From assembly GCF_016902535.1 (NCBI RefSeq), contig NZ_JACSNY010000015.1, positions 1 to 45,422 of the forward strand: 45,422 nucleotides of DNA, read 5' to 3'. This document shows positions 36,235 to 45,012 of this stretch, piece after piece. Numbering within the stretch: position 1 is the first letter of the stretch; every line of letters starts with the position of its first letter. A model generated the notes under the pieces. It did no database searches and was not told where the DNA came from. It saw only the letters and a list, made by a program, of their open reading frames with translations. The DNA is from Anaerotignum lactatifermentans (GTDB lineage Bacteria; Bacillota; Clostridia; Lachnospirales; Anaerotignaceae). The position numbers and the translations under genes were made by a program.

Positions 36235-36441
36235 GTGGATTTATTCATGACTTTGGCGGGACAGCTGTTTTTGATTCTCTGCGTTCAGTCCATATTGGAG
36301 GTACTGGCGGCATCCCGCTGGTCCGGCAATTTGCAGAAGGTCATTTCCTTTGGCTGTTACCTGGCGGCCCTTGTTTTGGTGCTCCAATTCATGCAGCAGT
36401 ATATGGATGATATTTTTCGATCCATCCTTCGGATATTCTAA
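36235..36441 (+). CDS. Small two-span membrane protein
   Basis: 68 residues from a GTG at 36235, 7 bases after GGGGAGG (an upstream TTG at 36232 is possible). Two hydrophobic segments (FMTLAGQLFLILCVQSILEVLAA and ISFGCYLAALVLVLQFM) are followed by a short charged end. Its general shape recalls small stage III sporulation membrane proteins such as SpoIIIAC, but the match is weak. Function unknown. Confidence 0.6.
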   Translation: MDLFMTLAGQLFLILCVQSILEVLAASRWSGNLQKVISFGCYLAALVLVLQFMQQYMDDIFRSILRIF

Positions 36442-36452
36442 GGGAAAGAACG

Positions 36453-36481
36453 TTGATTTTACGCGGATTTTATGTTAAATT
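36453..36481 (+). promoter_or_regulatory. Possible argS promoter
   Basis: TTGATT, 17 bases, TAAATT. The 145-base leader up to argS contains no recognised T-box. Confidence 0.35.
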
Positions 36482-36625
36482 ATCATAGGACAGCTATGGT
36501 ATTCGCATGCAGCCATGGCAGAAAGAAAATAGGTTAGGAACAGAAGCAAAATCTGACAAAAGAAAGCAGATCATTTTTCTTTGTGATTTTGAATTATGTA
36601 AACCAATATTCGGAGGTTTGTAAGT

Positions 36626-38320
36626 ATGGATATGAAAATGGAACTGGCGAAATGTCTGGCAGAAGCGTCAGGTGTGGATGCGAAGGAAATATATGGAGCA
36701 TTGGAAGTTCCCGCAAATAAGGAAATGGGGGATTATGCTTTTCCTTGTTTTAAGTTGGCAAAGGTACTGCGTAAGGCGCCGCCTATGATCGCGGCGGAAA
36801 TTGGAGAAAAACTGCATAAGCCTGATTTTATCGAAAAGGTGCAGATCGTAGGGGCATATATCAACTTTTTTATGGACAAGCATTTTTATGCTAAAATGGT
36901 GCTGGAAAGTGTACTGACAGAAAAGGAAAACTATGGAAAGAGCCATATGGGTGAGGGAAAGACCATTGTCATTGACTATTCCTCTCCCAATATCGCGAAA
37001 CCTTTCCATGTAGGCCATCTGCGTTCTACAGTGATCGGCAATGCTTTGTACCAGATTTATAAGGCGCTGGGCTATACCTGTGTAGGGGTCAACCATTTGG
37101 GAGACTGGGGCACACAGTTTGGCAAGCTCATCGTTGCCTATAAAAAATGGGGCAGCAAAGAAGCCGTAGAAGAAAAAGGCATACAGGAATTGATGCGGAT
37201 TTATGTAAAATTCCATGACGAAGCGGAAAAAGCGCCGGAACTGGAAGACGAAGCAAGACTTTGGTTTGTAAAAATGCAGAACGGAGACGAAGAGGCTCTG
37301 ACACTTTGGAAATGGTTTTATGACATCAGCATCAAGGAATTTGAACGTGTTTATGATATGCTGGGCGTAAAATTTGACGCTTATACGGGCGAGAGCTTTT
37401 ATAACGACAAAATGGCGCCCGTTGTGGAAGAATTAAAGGAAAAAGGTCTGCTGGAGGAAAGCGAAGGGGCGATGATCGTAAAGCTGGACGAGGAAAATAT
37501 GCCTCCCTGCCTGATTATCCGGAAGGACGGCGGTACCCTTTACGCTACAAGAGACATTACAGCGGCGCTGTACCGGAAGAAAACATACGATTTTGACAAG
37601 TGTATTTATCTGACCGCTTTGGACCAGAATCTGCATTTTGCCCAGTGGTTTGAAGTTATCCATAAAATGGGTTATGACTGGTACAAGGATCTAATTCATG
37701 TGCCCTTTGGTCTGGTTAGTCTGGACAGCGGCAAGCTGTCTACCCGTCACGGGAATGTGGTGCTGATGGAGGATCTGCTGCATCAGGCCATCGCGGAAAC
37801 CAAAAAGATCATTGAAGAAAAGAATCCGGATCTGCCGGACAAGGAAGAGGTAGCCAAGAAAGTAGGCATTGGCGCTGTTATTTTCAATGACCTGTATAAT
37901 ACCAGAATCAAAGATGTTGTGTTCTCCTGGGAGAGAATGCTGAACTTTGACGGGGAGACAGGGCCTTATGTACAGTATACCCATGCCAGAAGCTGCAGTA
38001 TCCTGAAAAAAGCGCCGGAATTCACTCTGGATGGACTGGATTACAGCAAGCTGGCGGATGAGGCGTCTATGGATGTCTGCAAACTGCTGGAAGCCTTCCC
38101 TGAAAAAATTAAGGACGCGGCCGCAAAGCTGGAGCCCTATCTGGTGACCCGCCATCTGGTGGCGATTTCTCAGGCATTCAATAAGTTCTATCATGACAAT
38201 CCTATTCTGAACAGTGAGCCGGAAGTTCGTCAGGCAAGACTGGCTGTGGTAGTTGCGGTAAAGACCGTTCTGGCGGAAGGTCTGGCGTTATTGGGGATTG
38301 AGGCGCCGGAACAGATGTAA
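36626..38320 (+). CDS. argS: Arginyl-tRNA synthetase
   Basis: 564 residues. Class I motif HVGH in KPFHVGHLRST (about residue 131) and the KMSKS-equivalent STRHGNV are present, after the N-terminal Add-1 domain. The C-terminal anticodon-binding domain shows VVAVKTVLAEGLALLGIEAPEQM. CGGAGG precedes the ATG. Confidence 0.97.
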   Translation: MDMKMELAKCLAEASGVDAKEIYGALEVPANKEMGDYAFPCFKLAKVLRKAPPMIAAEIGEKLHKPDFIEKVQIVGAYINFFMDKHFYAKMVLESVLTEKENYGKSHMGEGKTIVIDYSSPNIAKPFHVGHLRSTVIGNALYQIYKALGYTCVGVNHLGDWGTQFGKLIVAYKKWGSKEAVEEKGIQELMRIYVKFHDEAEKAPELEDEARLWFVKMQNGDEEALTLWKWFYDISIKEFERVYDMLGVKFDAYTGESFYNDKMAPVVEELKEKGLLEESEGAMIVKLDEENMPPCLIIRKDGGTLYATRDITAALYRKKTYDFDKCIYLTALDQNLHFAQWFEVIHKMGYDWYKDLIHVPFGLVSLDSGKLSTRHGNVVLMEDLLHQAIAETKKIIEEKNPDLPDKEEVAKKVGIGAVIFNDLYNTRIKDVVFSWERMLNFDGETGPYVQYTHARSCSILKKAPEFTLDGLDYSKLADEASMDVCKLLEAFPEKIKDAAAKLEPYLVTRHLVAISQAFNKFYHDNPILNSEPEVRQARLAVVVAVKTVLAEGLALLGIEAPEQM

Positions 38321-38343
38321 TGTTTTTCGAGGAGGGTGACCGA

Positions 38344-39303
38344 ATGAAAAAACTGAAATTGATTTACAATCCATTTTCCGGAAACAAAAGCTTTAAGTTT
38401 GATCTGGATGTCTGTTTCGGTATATTTCAGAAGGGCGGCTACGAGGTACACCCCTTCCGTACGCTGACACCTGGGGATATCGAGGAGCATATTGCCCAAA
38501 TGGACGAGGATTATGACGCTGTGGTAGCCTCCGGCGGCGACGGCACCATCAATATTGTACTGAATGCCCTGATGCACCGTGGTCTTCGGATTCCTCTGGG
38601 GATCATCCCTTCCGGTACTGCCAACGATTTCGCTACTTTTTTAGGATTGAAAAGCGGAAATGTGGAAGAGGCCTGCCGTGTGATCGTAGAAACAAAGCCC
38701 CAGAAAATAGATATCGGTGTAGTCAATGAGAATTTGTATTTTATCAATGTCTGCGCCGGGGGTCTGCTGACCAATGTTTCCCAGACAGTGGACAAGGATG
38801 TGAAAAACGCTTTGGGCAGCCTTTCCTACTATTTAAAAGGCGTAGAGCAGCTGCCCAACTTCCATAAGATCCCCTTCCGGATTACGGCGGGGGATAAGGT
38901 TATAGAGGAAAATCTCTATCTTTATATGATTATGAACAGCACCGGCACCGGCGGATTTACGAAGCTGTCTCCCGAGGCCGATGTCACAGACGGGAAGTTT
39001 GAGCTGATCGGTGTTCGGGGAAAATCCATACTGGATATTCCGCCTGTTTTCTTAAAAATGCTGACGGGGGATCATATCAAAGACGAAAAGGCCATTCTCT
39101 ATCTGCGGGAGGATTCCTTCCGGATCGAATGTCTGGATGAAAATTTCAAAATCATGGAGACAACGGTCGATGGTGAAATGGGACCGAAAATGCCGCTGGA
39201 TGTGCGGGTGTTAAAGGAGGAATATCCTGTTTTCGGCAATATTAAACCAAAGCCTGTTTCACGTGAAACAAAATTACCCTTTTCCGTTAACATAAAAAAA
39301 TAA
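38344..39303 (+). CDS. Diacylglycerol/lipid kinase of the DagK/YegS type
   Basis: 319 residues; the start at 38344 follows GAGGAGGG. The family signatures are IYNPFSGNK, VVASGGDGTINIV and GIIPSGTANDFA. It probably phosphorylates diacylglycerol or a related lipid at the membrane. The 3' end of the gene carries a parS site, so its last codons (PVSRETK) also serve as a ParB-binding sequence. Confidence 0.9.
   Translation: MKKLKLIYNPFSGNKSFKFDLDVCFGIFQKGGYEVHPFRTLTPGDIEEHIAQMDEDYDAVVASGGDGTINIVLNALMHRGLRIPLGIIPSGTANDFATFLGLKSGNVEEACRVIVETKPQKIDIGVVNENLYFINVCAGGLLTNVSQTVDKDVKNALGSLSYYLKGVEQLPNFHKIPFRITAGDKVIEENLYLYMIMNSTGTGGFTKLSPEADVTDGKFELIGVRGKSILDIPPVFLKMLTGDHIKDEKAILYLREDSFRIECLDENFKIMETTVDGEMGPKMPLDVRVLKEEYPVFGNIKPKPVSRETKLPFSVNIKK
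39255..39270. promoter_or_regulatory. parS site 1
   Basis: TGTTTCACGTGAAACA, a perfect 16-bp palindrome matching the Bacillus parS consensus, within the 3' end of the lipid-kinase gene. Confidence 0.95.
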
Positions 39304-39310
39304 AAAAGTA

Positions 39311-39340
39311 AGAGATGTTTCACGTGAAACATCTCTTTTT
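39311..39340 (+). terminator. Terminator whose stem contains parS
   Basis: The parS palindrome at 39316-39331 is extended on both sides by AGAGA and TCTCT to a perfect 26-nt palindrome, followed by TTTT. In RNA it would form the terminator stem of the lipid-kinase gene. Confidence 0.65.
39316..39331. promoter_or_regulatory. parS site 2
   Basis: A second exact copy of TGTTTCACGTGAAACA, 61 bp from the first, directly upstream of the parA promoter. Confidence 0.95.
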
Positions 39341-39343
39341 CAT

Positions 39344-39371
39344 TTGCAGGACAGAAAAAATATGCTATAAT
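39344..39371 (+). promoter_or_regulatory. parA-parB promoter
   Basis: TTGCAG (39344-39349), 16 bases, extended TGC-TATAAT (39366-39371), 13 bp after parS site 2, close enough for ParB to affect it. Confidence 0.75.
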
Positions 39372-39411
39372 TTACTTTACAAAGTACGGGAGAAAGGCAG
39401 GGTGAGCAACC

Positions 39412-40185
39412 ATGGGAAGAGTAAGAGTTATTGCCATAACCAACCAGAAGGGCGGCGTAGGAAAAACCACTACGGCCATCAATCTGTCCGCCTGTCTGGC
39501 GGCGGCGGGAAAGAAGGTGCTGGCCATCGACGCGGATCAGCAGGGAAATACCACCAGCGGTCTGGGTCTGGAGAAAAACGAAATGGAACGCACCATCTAT
39601 GAACTGCTGTTGGGAGAGGCGGAGATCTCTGAAGTAATGCAGCCCACCTGCGTGGAGGGGCTGGAGGTAATCCCTGCCAACATTCGTCTGACCGGTGCGG
39701 AGATTGAGCTCATCGGCAAGGAAGGCCGGGAATTCATATTGAAAGAAGCTCTGGACCCCATCAAGGATCAATATGATTTTATCATTATCGACTGCCCGCC
39801 CTCTTTGAATCTGATTACCATTAACGCCCTGACGGCGGCGGATACGGTGCTGGTACCGATTCAGTGTGAGTATTTTGCGTTAGAGGGGTTGGAACAGCTG
39901 CTCCACGCCGTAAATCTGGTAAAAAAACGGTTGAATCGACATCTGGAAATCGAGGGCATTGTCTTTACCATGTTTGACGCCCGTACCAATCTTTCTTTGC
40001 AGGTAGTAGAGGAAGTCAAACGGAGTCTGGGGGAAAATGTATACCGCACCATTATCCCGCGGAATGTGCGACTGGGGGAATCCCCCAGCCATGGTCTGCC
40101 CATCCATCTGTACGATCCCAAATCCAAAGGGGCCGAAAGCTATGGACTGCTGGCGGAGGAAGTCATGGAAAAGGAGTGGAACTAA
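39412..40185 (+). CDS. parA: Chromosome partition ATPase ParA/Soj
   Basis: 257 residues. Deviant Walker A KGGVGKTTT at about residues 13-21, IDADQQGNTTSG, and IIIDCPPSLNL as the B motif. It moves ParB-bound origins apart and in Firmicutes regulates DnaA. The stop codon abuts the parB ATG. Confidence 0.96.
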   Translation: MGRVRVIAITNQKGGVGKTTTAINLSACLAAAGKKVLAIDADQQGNTTSGLGLEKNEMERTIYELLLGEAEISEVMQPTCVEGLEVIPANIRLTGAEIELIGKEGREFILKEALDPIKDQYDFIIIDCPPSLNLITINALTAADTVLVPIQCEYFALEGLEQLLHAVNLVKKRLNRHLEIEGIVFTMFDARTNLSLQVVEEVKRSLGENVYRTIIPRNVRLGESPSHGLPIHLYDPKSKGAESYGLLAEEVMEKEWN

Positions 40186-41076
40186 ATGGCTGCACCGAAA
40201 AAAGGACTGGGCGCCAAAGGTTTGGGACTGGAAGCGCTCATTAACAATAAAATGGAAGATTTCCAGAATGCCGGAGACGGTATTTTAGAGCTGGATATCA
40301 ATAAGATCGAACCCAACCGGAAACAGCCCAGAAAGCATTTCGATGAAACGGCGCTGGAGGAACTGGCGGAGTCCTTAAAGGAATACGGTGTAATCCAGCC
40401 GCTGGTGGTACGCAAAAACGCGGAAGGCTATTATGAGATCATCGCTGGGGAACGTCGCTGGCGTGCCGCGAAAATCGCCGGACTGCATACGGTGCCCGCG
40501 GTACTGCGCGGCTGGGAAGAGGAAGAGGCTTTCGGCGCCGCGCTGGTAGAAAATCTCCAGCGGGAGGACCTGAATCCTATGGAGGAGGCCCAGAGCTACC
40601 GCCGTTTGCAGGAGGAGTTTGGATACAGTCAGGAAAAAATCGCCGAGAAGGTGGGAAAAAGCCGCCCCGCCATTGCCAACGCCATGCGTCTGCTCCAGCT
40701 GGACAGCCGTGTGCAGAATTTTGTGGCGGAAAATAAGCTGACGGGCGGACATGCCCGGACATTGCTGGCCATTGGGAATGGAGACCTTCAGTTTGAGCTG
40801 GCGGAACATATTATCGAGGACGGTCTCAGCGTCCGTGCCGTGGAGGCCATGGTAAAACGGGTGTTGGAGCAGAAAGAGAAAAAACCGGAACCGCCTGCAC
40901 CGAGGAAAGAACCTGGTTACATCAGGATTGAGGAAGAATTGAAGCAGATCTTTGGAACAAAAGTGAAGGTAAATCAAAAAAAGAATAAGGGAAAAATCGA
41001 AATCGAATACTATTCCGAGGAAGATTTGGACCGTTTGCTGACAATGATGAAAAAACTGGAAACAGAAAGGTTATGA
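40186..41076 (+). CDS. parB: Chromosome partition protein ParB/Spo0J
   Basis: 296 residues. The CTP-binding ParB domain has KIEPNRKQPRKHF, EIIAGERRWRAAKIAGL and ENLQREDLNPMEEAQS; the helix-turn-helix is KIAEKVGKSRPAIANAMRLL; the C-terminal dimer domain ends KIEIEYYSEEDLDRLL. It loads on the parS sites just upstream and spreads. Confidence 0.97.
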   Translation: MAAPKKGLGAKGLGLEALINNKMEDFQNAGDGILELDINKIEPNRKQPRKHFDETALEELAESLKEYGVIQPLVVRKNAEGYYEIIAGERRWRAAKIAGLHTVPAVLRGWEEEEAFGAALVENLQREDLNPMEEAQSYRRLQEEFGYSQEKIAEKVGKSRPAIANAMRLLQLDSRVQNFVAENKLTGGHARTLLAIGNGDLQFELAEHIIEDGLSVRAVEAMVKRVLEQKEKKPEPPAPRKEPGYIRIEEELKQIFGTKVKVNQKKNKGKIEIEYYSEEDLDRLLTMMKKLETERL

Positions 41077-41080
41077 CGAC

Positions 41081-41926
41081 ATGACAGCTTTTTTTCAGGA
41101 ATATATGGCGCTGCTGTTTTGCGCCCTGGGGGCTGCCGTACTGTTCCTGCTGGTTTTCTGTATCATTCTGCTGGTGAAGATCAACAGGGAGAAAAAGCGG
41201 TACGACTATTTTATGGGGGCCAATCGCCGTCCGTCCCACAATCTGGAAATGAAAATACAGGAATATTTTGAAACATCCAAAAGTATCGAGGAAAAATACG
41301 AAAAACTGCTGGATATGGTAACGGATATGGATAAAACCATGAAGTCCAACGTGCAGAAAGTGGGGCTGGTACGCTACAATCCCTTCGAGGAAATGGGCGG
41401 CAATCTCTGTTTTGCCCTGGCACTGCTGGATGGAGAGGATAATGGTGTGGTGCTCAACGGCATCCATAGCCGGACCGGTTCCTTTACCTATGCTAAGCCC
41501 ATTGAAATGGGCGTCAGCATATATATGCTTTCCGAAGAGGAGAAGCAGGCGGTAAAAATGGCGCAGGATCATGCCTATGTACCGGAGCATGAAAAGGTAA
41601 TGAAGGTAAAATTCAAACCGCTGTTCAAACGCCGCTATGCCGCTATGGATCAGCAGATGGAGCTGGAGGAAATGCTGGCGGAGGCCAGAGAGAAAATCAA
41701 ATCCATCGGCGATGTGACTATGGCGGAAAAAGAACAGATTCAGGAAGAGGAAACGCAGGCGGGAAAAATCGCCGCTGCGGAGGAAACGGCACCGGTGATC
41801 CAGGAGGCGCCGCTGTCTATTTCAAAAGAAGAGATCCTGGAACAGATGGAGCTGGAGGATTTTTCCTCGGAAAAAGAGGAAGAAATCAAAAAGCCCCAGG
41901 AAAAAAACGAAGAACCAGACAAATAA
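41081..41926 (+). CDS. DUF4446 membrane protein
   Basis: 281 residues. One membrane span near residues 10-32, then a soluble part with a coiled-coil-like stretch and NVQKVGLVRYNPFEEMGGNL, the signature of DUF4446, a protein commonly encoded next to parB in Clostridia. The last ~90 residues are an acidic extension rich in Glu that goes beyond the usual family length. Function unknown. Confidence 0.85.
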   Translation: MTAFFQEYMALLFCALGAAVLFLLVFCIILLVKINREKKRYDYFMGANRRPSHNLEMKIQEYFETSKSIEEKYEKLLDMVTDMDKTMKSNVQKVGLVRYNPFEEMGGNLCFALALLDGEDNGVVLNGIHSRTGSFTYAKPIEMGVSIYMLSEEEKQAVKMAQDHAYVPEHEKVMKVKFKPLFKRRYAAMDQQMELEEMLAEAREKIKSIGDVTMAEKEQIQEEETQAGKIAAAEETAPVIQEAPLSISKEEILEQMELEDFSSEKEEEIKKPQEKNEEPDK

Positions 41927-41930
41927 GAAA

Positions 41931-41962
41931 ACCGCCGTTTGTCTTTTGGGACGACCGGCGGT
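41931..41962 (+). terminator. Weak terminator after the DUF4446 gene
   Basis: ACCGCCG and CGGCGGT arms with an 18-base loop; the following T-run is poor. Confidence 0.5.
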
Positions 41963-41996
41963 TGACTTTCATCTATTGATTTTGTCTGCGAAATAA

Positions 41997-42130
41997 TGTG
42001 GAAATGTGAATAAAACTTGTGGAAAAGTCCACAAAAACGAAAAGTTATCCACATTTTGCCGGGAAAATCCTGGGATTTGTCCACATTTCCCCGATTTTTT
42101 ATCCACAAAAAGGGGAGAAGTGGTGGATAA
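41997..42130. other. Third DnaA-box cluster, outside dnaA
   Basis: Two perfect boxes TTATCCACA (42045-42053, 42099-42107), TTGTCCACA (42077-42085), a palindromic pair TTGTGGAAAAGTCCACAA at 42018-42035, TGTGGAAAT (41997-42005) and GGTGGATAA (42122-42130). At least seven boxes in about 135 bp with no gene inside, about 20 kb from dnaA. Confidence 0.8.
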
Positions 42131-42157
42131 CTTATGTAAACACAGGAGGATGGAAAC

Positions 42158-42967
42158 ATGGCCTATAAAATGATATTTTCCGATATGGACGGCACTTTAT
42201 TGAAAACGGAGACAGAGATTTCTCAGAAAAATGTGGACAAAGTGATCCAGGCCGTCAATCATGGCACAGAATTTGTCATCTGCACCGGCAGAGGTGTCTA
42301 TGGCGTAGAACGTTTTTTGGAACAGCTGAAACTGATGGGACGCAGTGGATATGTAATCTGCCAGAACGGCGCGGCGGTCTATGATCTGCGGGATATGCGC
42401 CTGACCATACAGCATCATTTTTCCGCTGATGTTCTCCGCCCGGTGGTAGAGACAGCCAGAAAAATGGGGATTGCTGTTTATCTGTACGATGATCGGACCT
42501 TTATGGCGGAAAAAATGACAGAGGAAGTAAAAGCCTACTGCCGTGTCATGCATGCCGATATGCGTATTTTGCCCGACGGGCTGGAATACGAAGGGAATTA
42601 TACGAAATGCTTGCTAAGCGGACCCGGGGAAAAGCTGGAACGGCTGAAGCTGGAGGTGACACCGGCGGTGGGGGACCAGCTGAATATGTTCTTTTCCGGC
42701 CCCCATTACCTGGAGTTTGTGAAAAAAGGCGTCAGCAAGGGCAAGGCCATGGAAGAAACGGCGGCAAAGGCCCATGTGGATCTGAAGGAGGTTATTGCCA
42801 TCGGTGATAGTGATAATGACCTTTCCATGATCCAGAAGGCCGGTCTGGGCATTGCCGTAGCCAACGCCCAGGATCATGTGAAAGCGGCGGCGGATTTTAT
42901 CACACAGGGCACCTGTCAGCAGGACGCTGTGGCGGAAGTCATTGACCGGTTTATTTTCGGAAAATAA
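42158..42967 (+). CDS. HAD-IIB (Cof-type) phosphatase
   Basis: 269 residues. Motif I DMDGT (Asp9, Asp11), VICTGR as motif II and GDSDNDLSM as motif IV give an active haloacid dehalogenase phosphatase with a C2B cap. Typical substrates are sugar phosphates or flavin phosphates; the target here is unknown. The DnaA-box cluster sits in its upstream region. Confidence 0.92.
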   Translation: MAYKMIFSDMDGTLLKTETEISQKNVDKVIQAVNHGTEFVICTGRGVYGVERFLEQLKLMGRSGYVICQNGAAVYDLRDMRLTIQHHFSADVLRPVVETARKMGIAVYLYDDRTFMAEKMTEEVKAYCRVMHADMRILPDGLEYEGNYTKCLLSGPGEKLERLKLEVTPAVGDQLNMFFSGPHYLEFVKKGVSKGKAMEETAAKAHVDLKEVIAIGDSDNDLSMIQKAGLGIAVANAQDHVKAAADFITQGTCQQDAVAEVIDRFIFGK

Positions 42968-43021
42968 GAATATGATGCGGCGTGAAGTGCTTGATTGAGA
43001 AAACGTTTCTGTTTCTCAGAA

Positions 43022-43043
43022 AGCCGCTTTGCGCCGGTTTTTT
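43022..43043 (+). terminator. Weak terminator after the HAD gene
   Basis: AGCCGC and GCGCCGG-type arms followed by six T. Confidence 0.4.
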
Positions 43044-43046
43044 CGC

Positions 43047-43165
43047 AAAAAAAAGCACCCGATGATCGGGGAACCATCGGGTGTCGGACGTATCAAACGT
43101 CCTGGGGCATAGTTTATGTACAGGAAAAGGGGCCTCCTTGTACAAAAACTATCATACTATAAGAA
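43047..43165 (-). ncRNA. Candidate structured small RNA on the minus strand
   Basis: In minus-strand order: a possible promoter (TTTAGA, 16 bases, TATAGT at 43161-43156), a long hairpin made by ATAGTTTATGTACA (43109-43122) and TGTACAAAAACTAT (43139-43152), a small GACGT/ACGTC hairpin, then CACCCGATG/CATCGGGTG (43056-43083) with eight T. A terminator on this strand has no protein gene to end, which argues for an RNA gene. No known family was recognised. Confidence 0.5.
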
Positions 43166-43245
43166 CCTGAGAGAATCTCTAAAGCAAAATTAAAATTTGA
43201 TTAGAATTATTCAGAACGGGTTCGGAAAAAAGACAAAAAAAGTGC

Positions 43246-43273
43246 TTGCCTTTTTTCCGCCTTGTGCTATAAT
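43246..43273 (+). promoter_or_regulatory. serS leader promoter
   Basis: TTGCCT, 16 bases, extended TGC-TATAAT (43268-43273). Confidence 0.8.
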
Positions 43274-43282
43274 ATTCTTCAA

Positions 43283-43533
43283 TAAGGCGCAAAACGACGT
43301 ATTTTTGTCGTCACAGGAAAACTAAGCCCTGGGAATTCCTCCAGAGAGCCGGCGGTTGGTGCGAGCCGGCGGAAGGAACAAGGCCCTCCACTTTCTTAGC
43401 CGCCGGTGAAAGCCGGAAGGGTAAGCCCTTTATCGCTGTTTAAAGTGGTTCGAAAATTTGTTTTCGGGCAATGCGGGTGGCAACGCGGGAGCAACTCTCG
43501 TCCCTGTTTTTGGGATCGGGGGTTTTTTTATTT
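43283..43533 (+). promoter_or_regulatory. T-box riboswitch controlling serS
   Basis: The leader has a long GC-rich stem I, a candidate specifier TCC at 43387-43389 (Ser codon), the T-box core GCGGGTGGCAACGCGGGA at 43473-43490 and a terminator hairpin (43495-43522) followed by seven T. The TGGC bulge has C at the variable place, which suits pairing with the G discriminator of tRNA-Ser. Uncharged tRNA-Ser would turn serS on. Confidence 0.92.
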
Positions 43534-43597
43534 TCCGAAAAACCCCGAAATCCCCGAGATTCGTATAGGCAAAGGAAAAAAAGAAAGGAGAAACAAA

Positions 43598-44890
43598 ATG
43601 TTAGACATTAAATTTGTAAGAGAAAACCCTGAAGTCGTAAAGGAAAATATCCGTAAAAAATTCCAGGATGAAAAACTGCCTCTGGTAGACGAGGTGATCG
43701 AACTGGACGCGGAAAACAGAACCATCAAGCAGGAAGTAGAAGGCCTGCGCGCTCAGAGAAATAAACTGTCCAAACAGATCGGCGGTTTGATGGCAAAGGG
43801 CGAAAAGGATGAGGCGGAAAAGGTAAAAGCACAGATCGCCGCTGACGCGGAACGTGTAGACGAACTGTCCGCAAGAGAAAAAGACGTGGAAGAACGCATC
43901 AAAAAGATCATGATGACCATTCCCAATATCATTGATCCTTCCGTACCCATCGGCAAAGATGATAGCGAAAACGTGGAAGTAGAACGCTTTGGCGAACCCG
44001 TTGTTCCTGATTTCGAGATCCCTTACCATACAGATATTATGGAAAGCTTCGGTGGCATTGATCTGGACAGCGCCAGAAAAGTAGCCGGCAACGGTTTCTA
44101 TTACCTGATGGGCGATATCGCAAGACTGCATTCCGCAGTTCTGGCTTACGCAAGAGACTTCATGATCGGCAGAGGCTTCAAATACTGCATCCCTCCTTTT
44201 ATGATCCGCAGCAACGTTGTAACCGGCGTTATGAGCTTTGCGGAAATGGACGCTATGATGTATAAGATCGAAGGCGAAGACCTGTACCTGATCGGTACCA
44301 GTGAACACTCCATGATCGGTAAATTTATCGATACCATGAACAAAGAAGAAGACCTGCCTCAGACCCTGACCAGCTATTCCCCTTGCTTCCGTAAGGAAAA
44401 AGGCGCTCACGGCATTGAGGAAAGAGGCGTTTACCGTATCCATCAGTTCGAGAAGCAGGAAATGATCGTTGTCTGCAAGCCTGAGGACAGCCCTATGTGG
44501 TATGATAAGCTGTGGCAGAACACCGTTGACCTGTTCCGTTCCATGGATATCCCCGTAAGAACTCTGGAATGCTGCTCCGGTGACCTGGCAGACCTGAAAG
44601 TAAAATCCGTAGACGTAGAAGCATGGTCCCCCAGACAGAAGAAATACTTCGAGATCGGCAGCTGCTCCAACCTGGGCGACGCGCAGGCAAGAAGACTGGG
44701 TATCCGTGTGGTAGGCAAAGATGGCAGAAAATACTTCGCCCATACACTGAACAACACTGTAGCCGCTCCTCCCAGAATGCTGATCGCTCTGCTGGAGAAC
44801 AACCTGCAGGCAGATGGCAGCGTTCGTGTGCCTGAGGTACTGCGTCCTTACATGGGTGGCCTGGAAAAACTGGAAAAGATCCAGAAATAA
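43598..44890 (+). CDS. serS: Seryl-tRNA synthetase
   Basis: 430 residues. The N-terminal coiled-coil arm (about 30-105) and class II motifs (CFRKEKGAHGIEERGVYRIHQF and the C-terminal APPRMLIALLENN) are intact. The start at 43598 follows AAAGGAG; a longer frame from 43406 crosses the T-box and is rejected. Codon use is strongly biased, as in highly expressed genes. Confidence 0.97.
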   Translation: MLDIKFVRENPEVVKENIRKKFQDEKLPLVDEVIELDAENRTIKQEVEGLRAQRNKLSKQIGGLMAKGEKDEAEKVKAQIAADAERVDELSAREKDVEERIKKIMMTIPNIIDPSVPIGKDDSENVEVERFGEPVVPDFEIPYHTDIMESFGGIDLDSARKVAGNGFYYLMGDIARLHSAVLAYARDFMIGRGFKYCIPPFMIRSNVVTGVMSFAEMDAMMYKIEGEDLYLIGTSEHSMIGKFIDTMNKEEDLPQTLTSYSPCFRKEKGAHGIEERGVYRIHQFEKQEMIVVCKPEDSPMWYDKLWQNTVDLFRSMDIPVRTLECCSGDLADLKVKSVDVEAWSPRQKKYFEIGSCSNLGDAQARRLGIRVVGKDGRKYFAHTLNNTVAAPPRMLIALLENNLQADGSVRVPEVLRPYMGGLEKLEKIQK

Positions 44891-44914
44891 TTCCGTATTC
44901 CTGAAAAATACAAT

Positions 44915-44951
44915 GGCTCCGCTTTTGGAAAAAGGCGGAGTCTGTTTTTTT
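44915..44951 (+). terminator. serS terminator
   Basis: GGCTCCGC and GCGGAGTC arms, with a 12-base loop, then TGTTTTTTT. Confidence 0.85.
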
Positions 44952-44962
44952 GAAAAAAAGGT

Positions 44963-44991
44963 TTGACATAAGGCGGAATAGATGGTATACT
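44963..44991 (+). promoter_or_regulatory. tRNA-Ser promoter
   Basis: TTGACA (44963-44968), 17 bases, TATACT (44986-44991), 21 bp ahead of the tRNA. Confidence 0.85.
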
Positions 44992-45012
44992 ATCACTTGC
45001 AGTAGGCTGTTT

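Noticed and set aside
42951-43145. 64-codon minus-strand ORF between the HAD gene and serS
   Set aside because: It lies inside the candidate small RNA and across its terminator stem; an RNA explains the sequence better.
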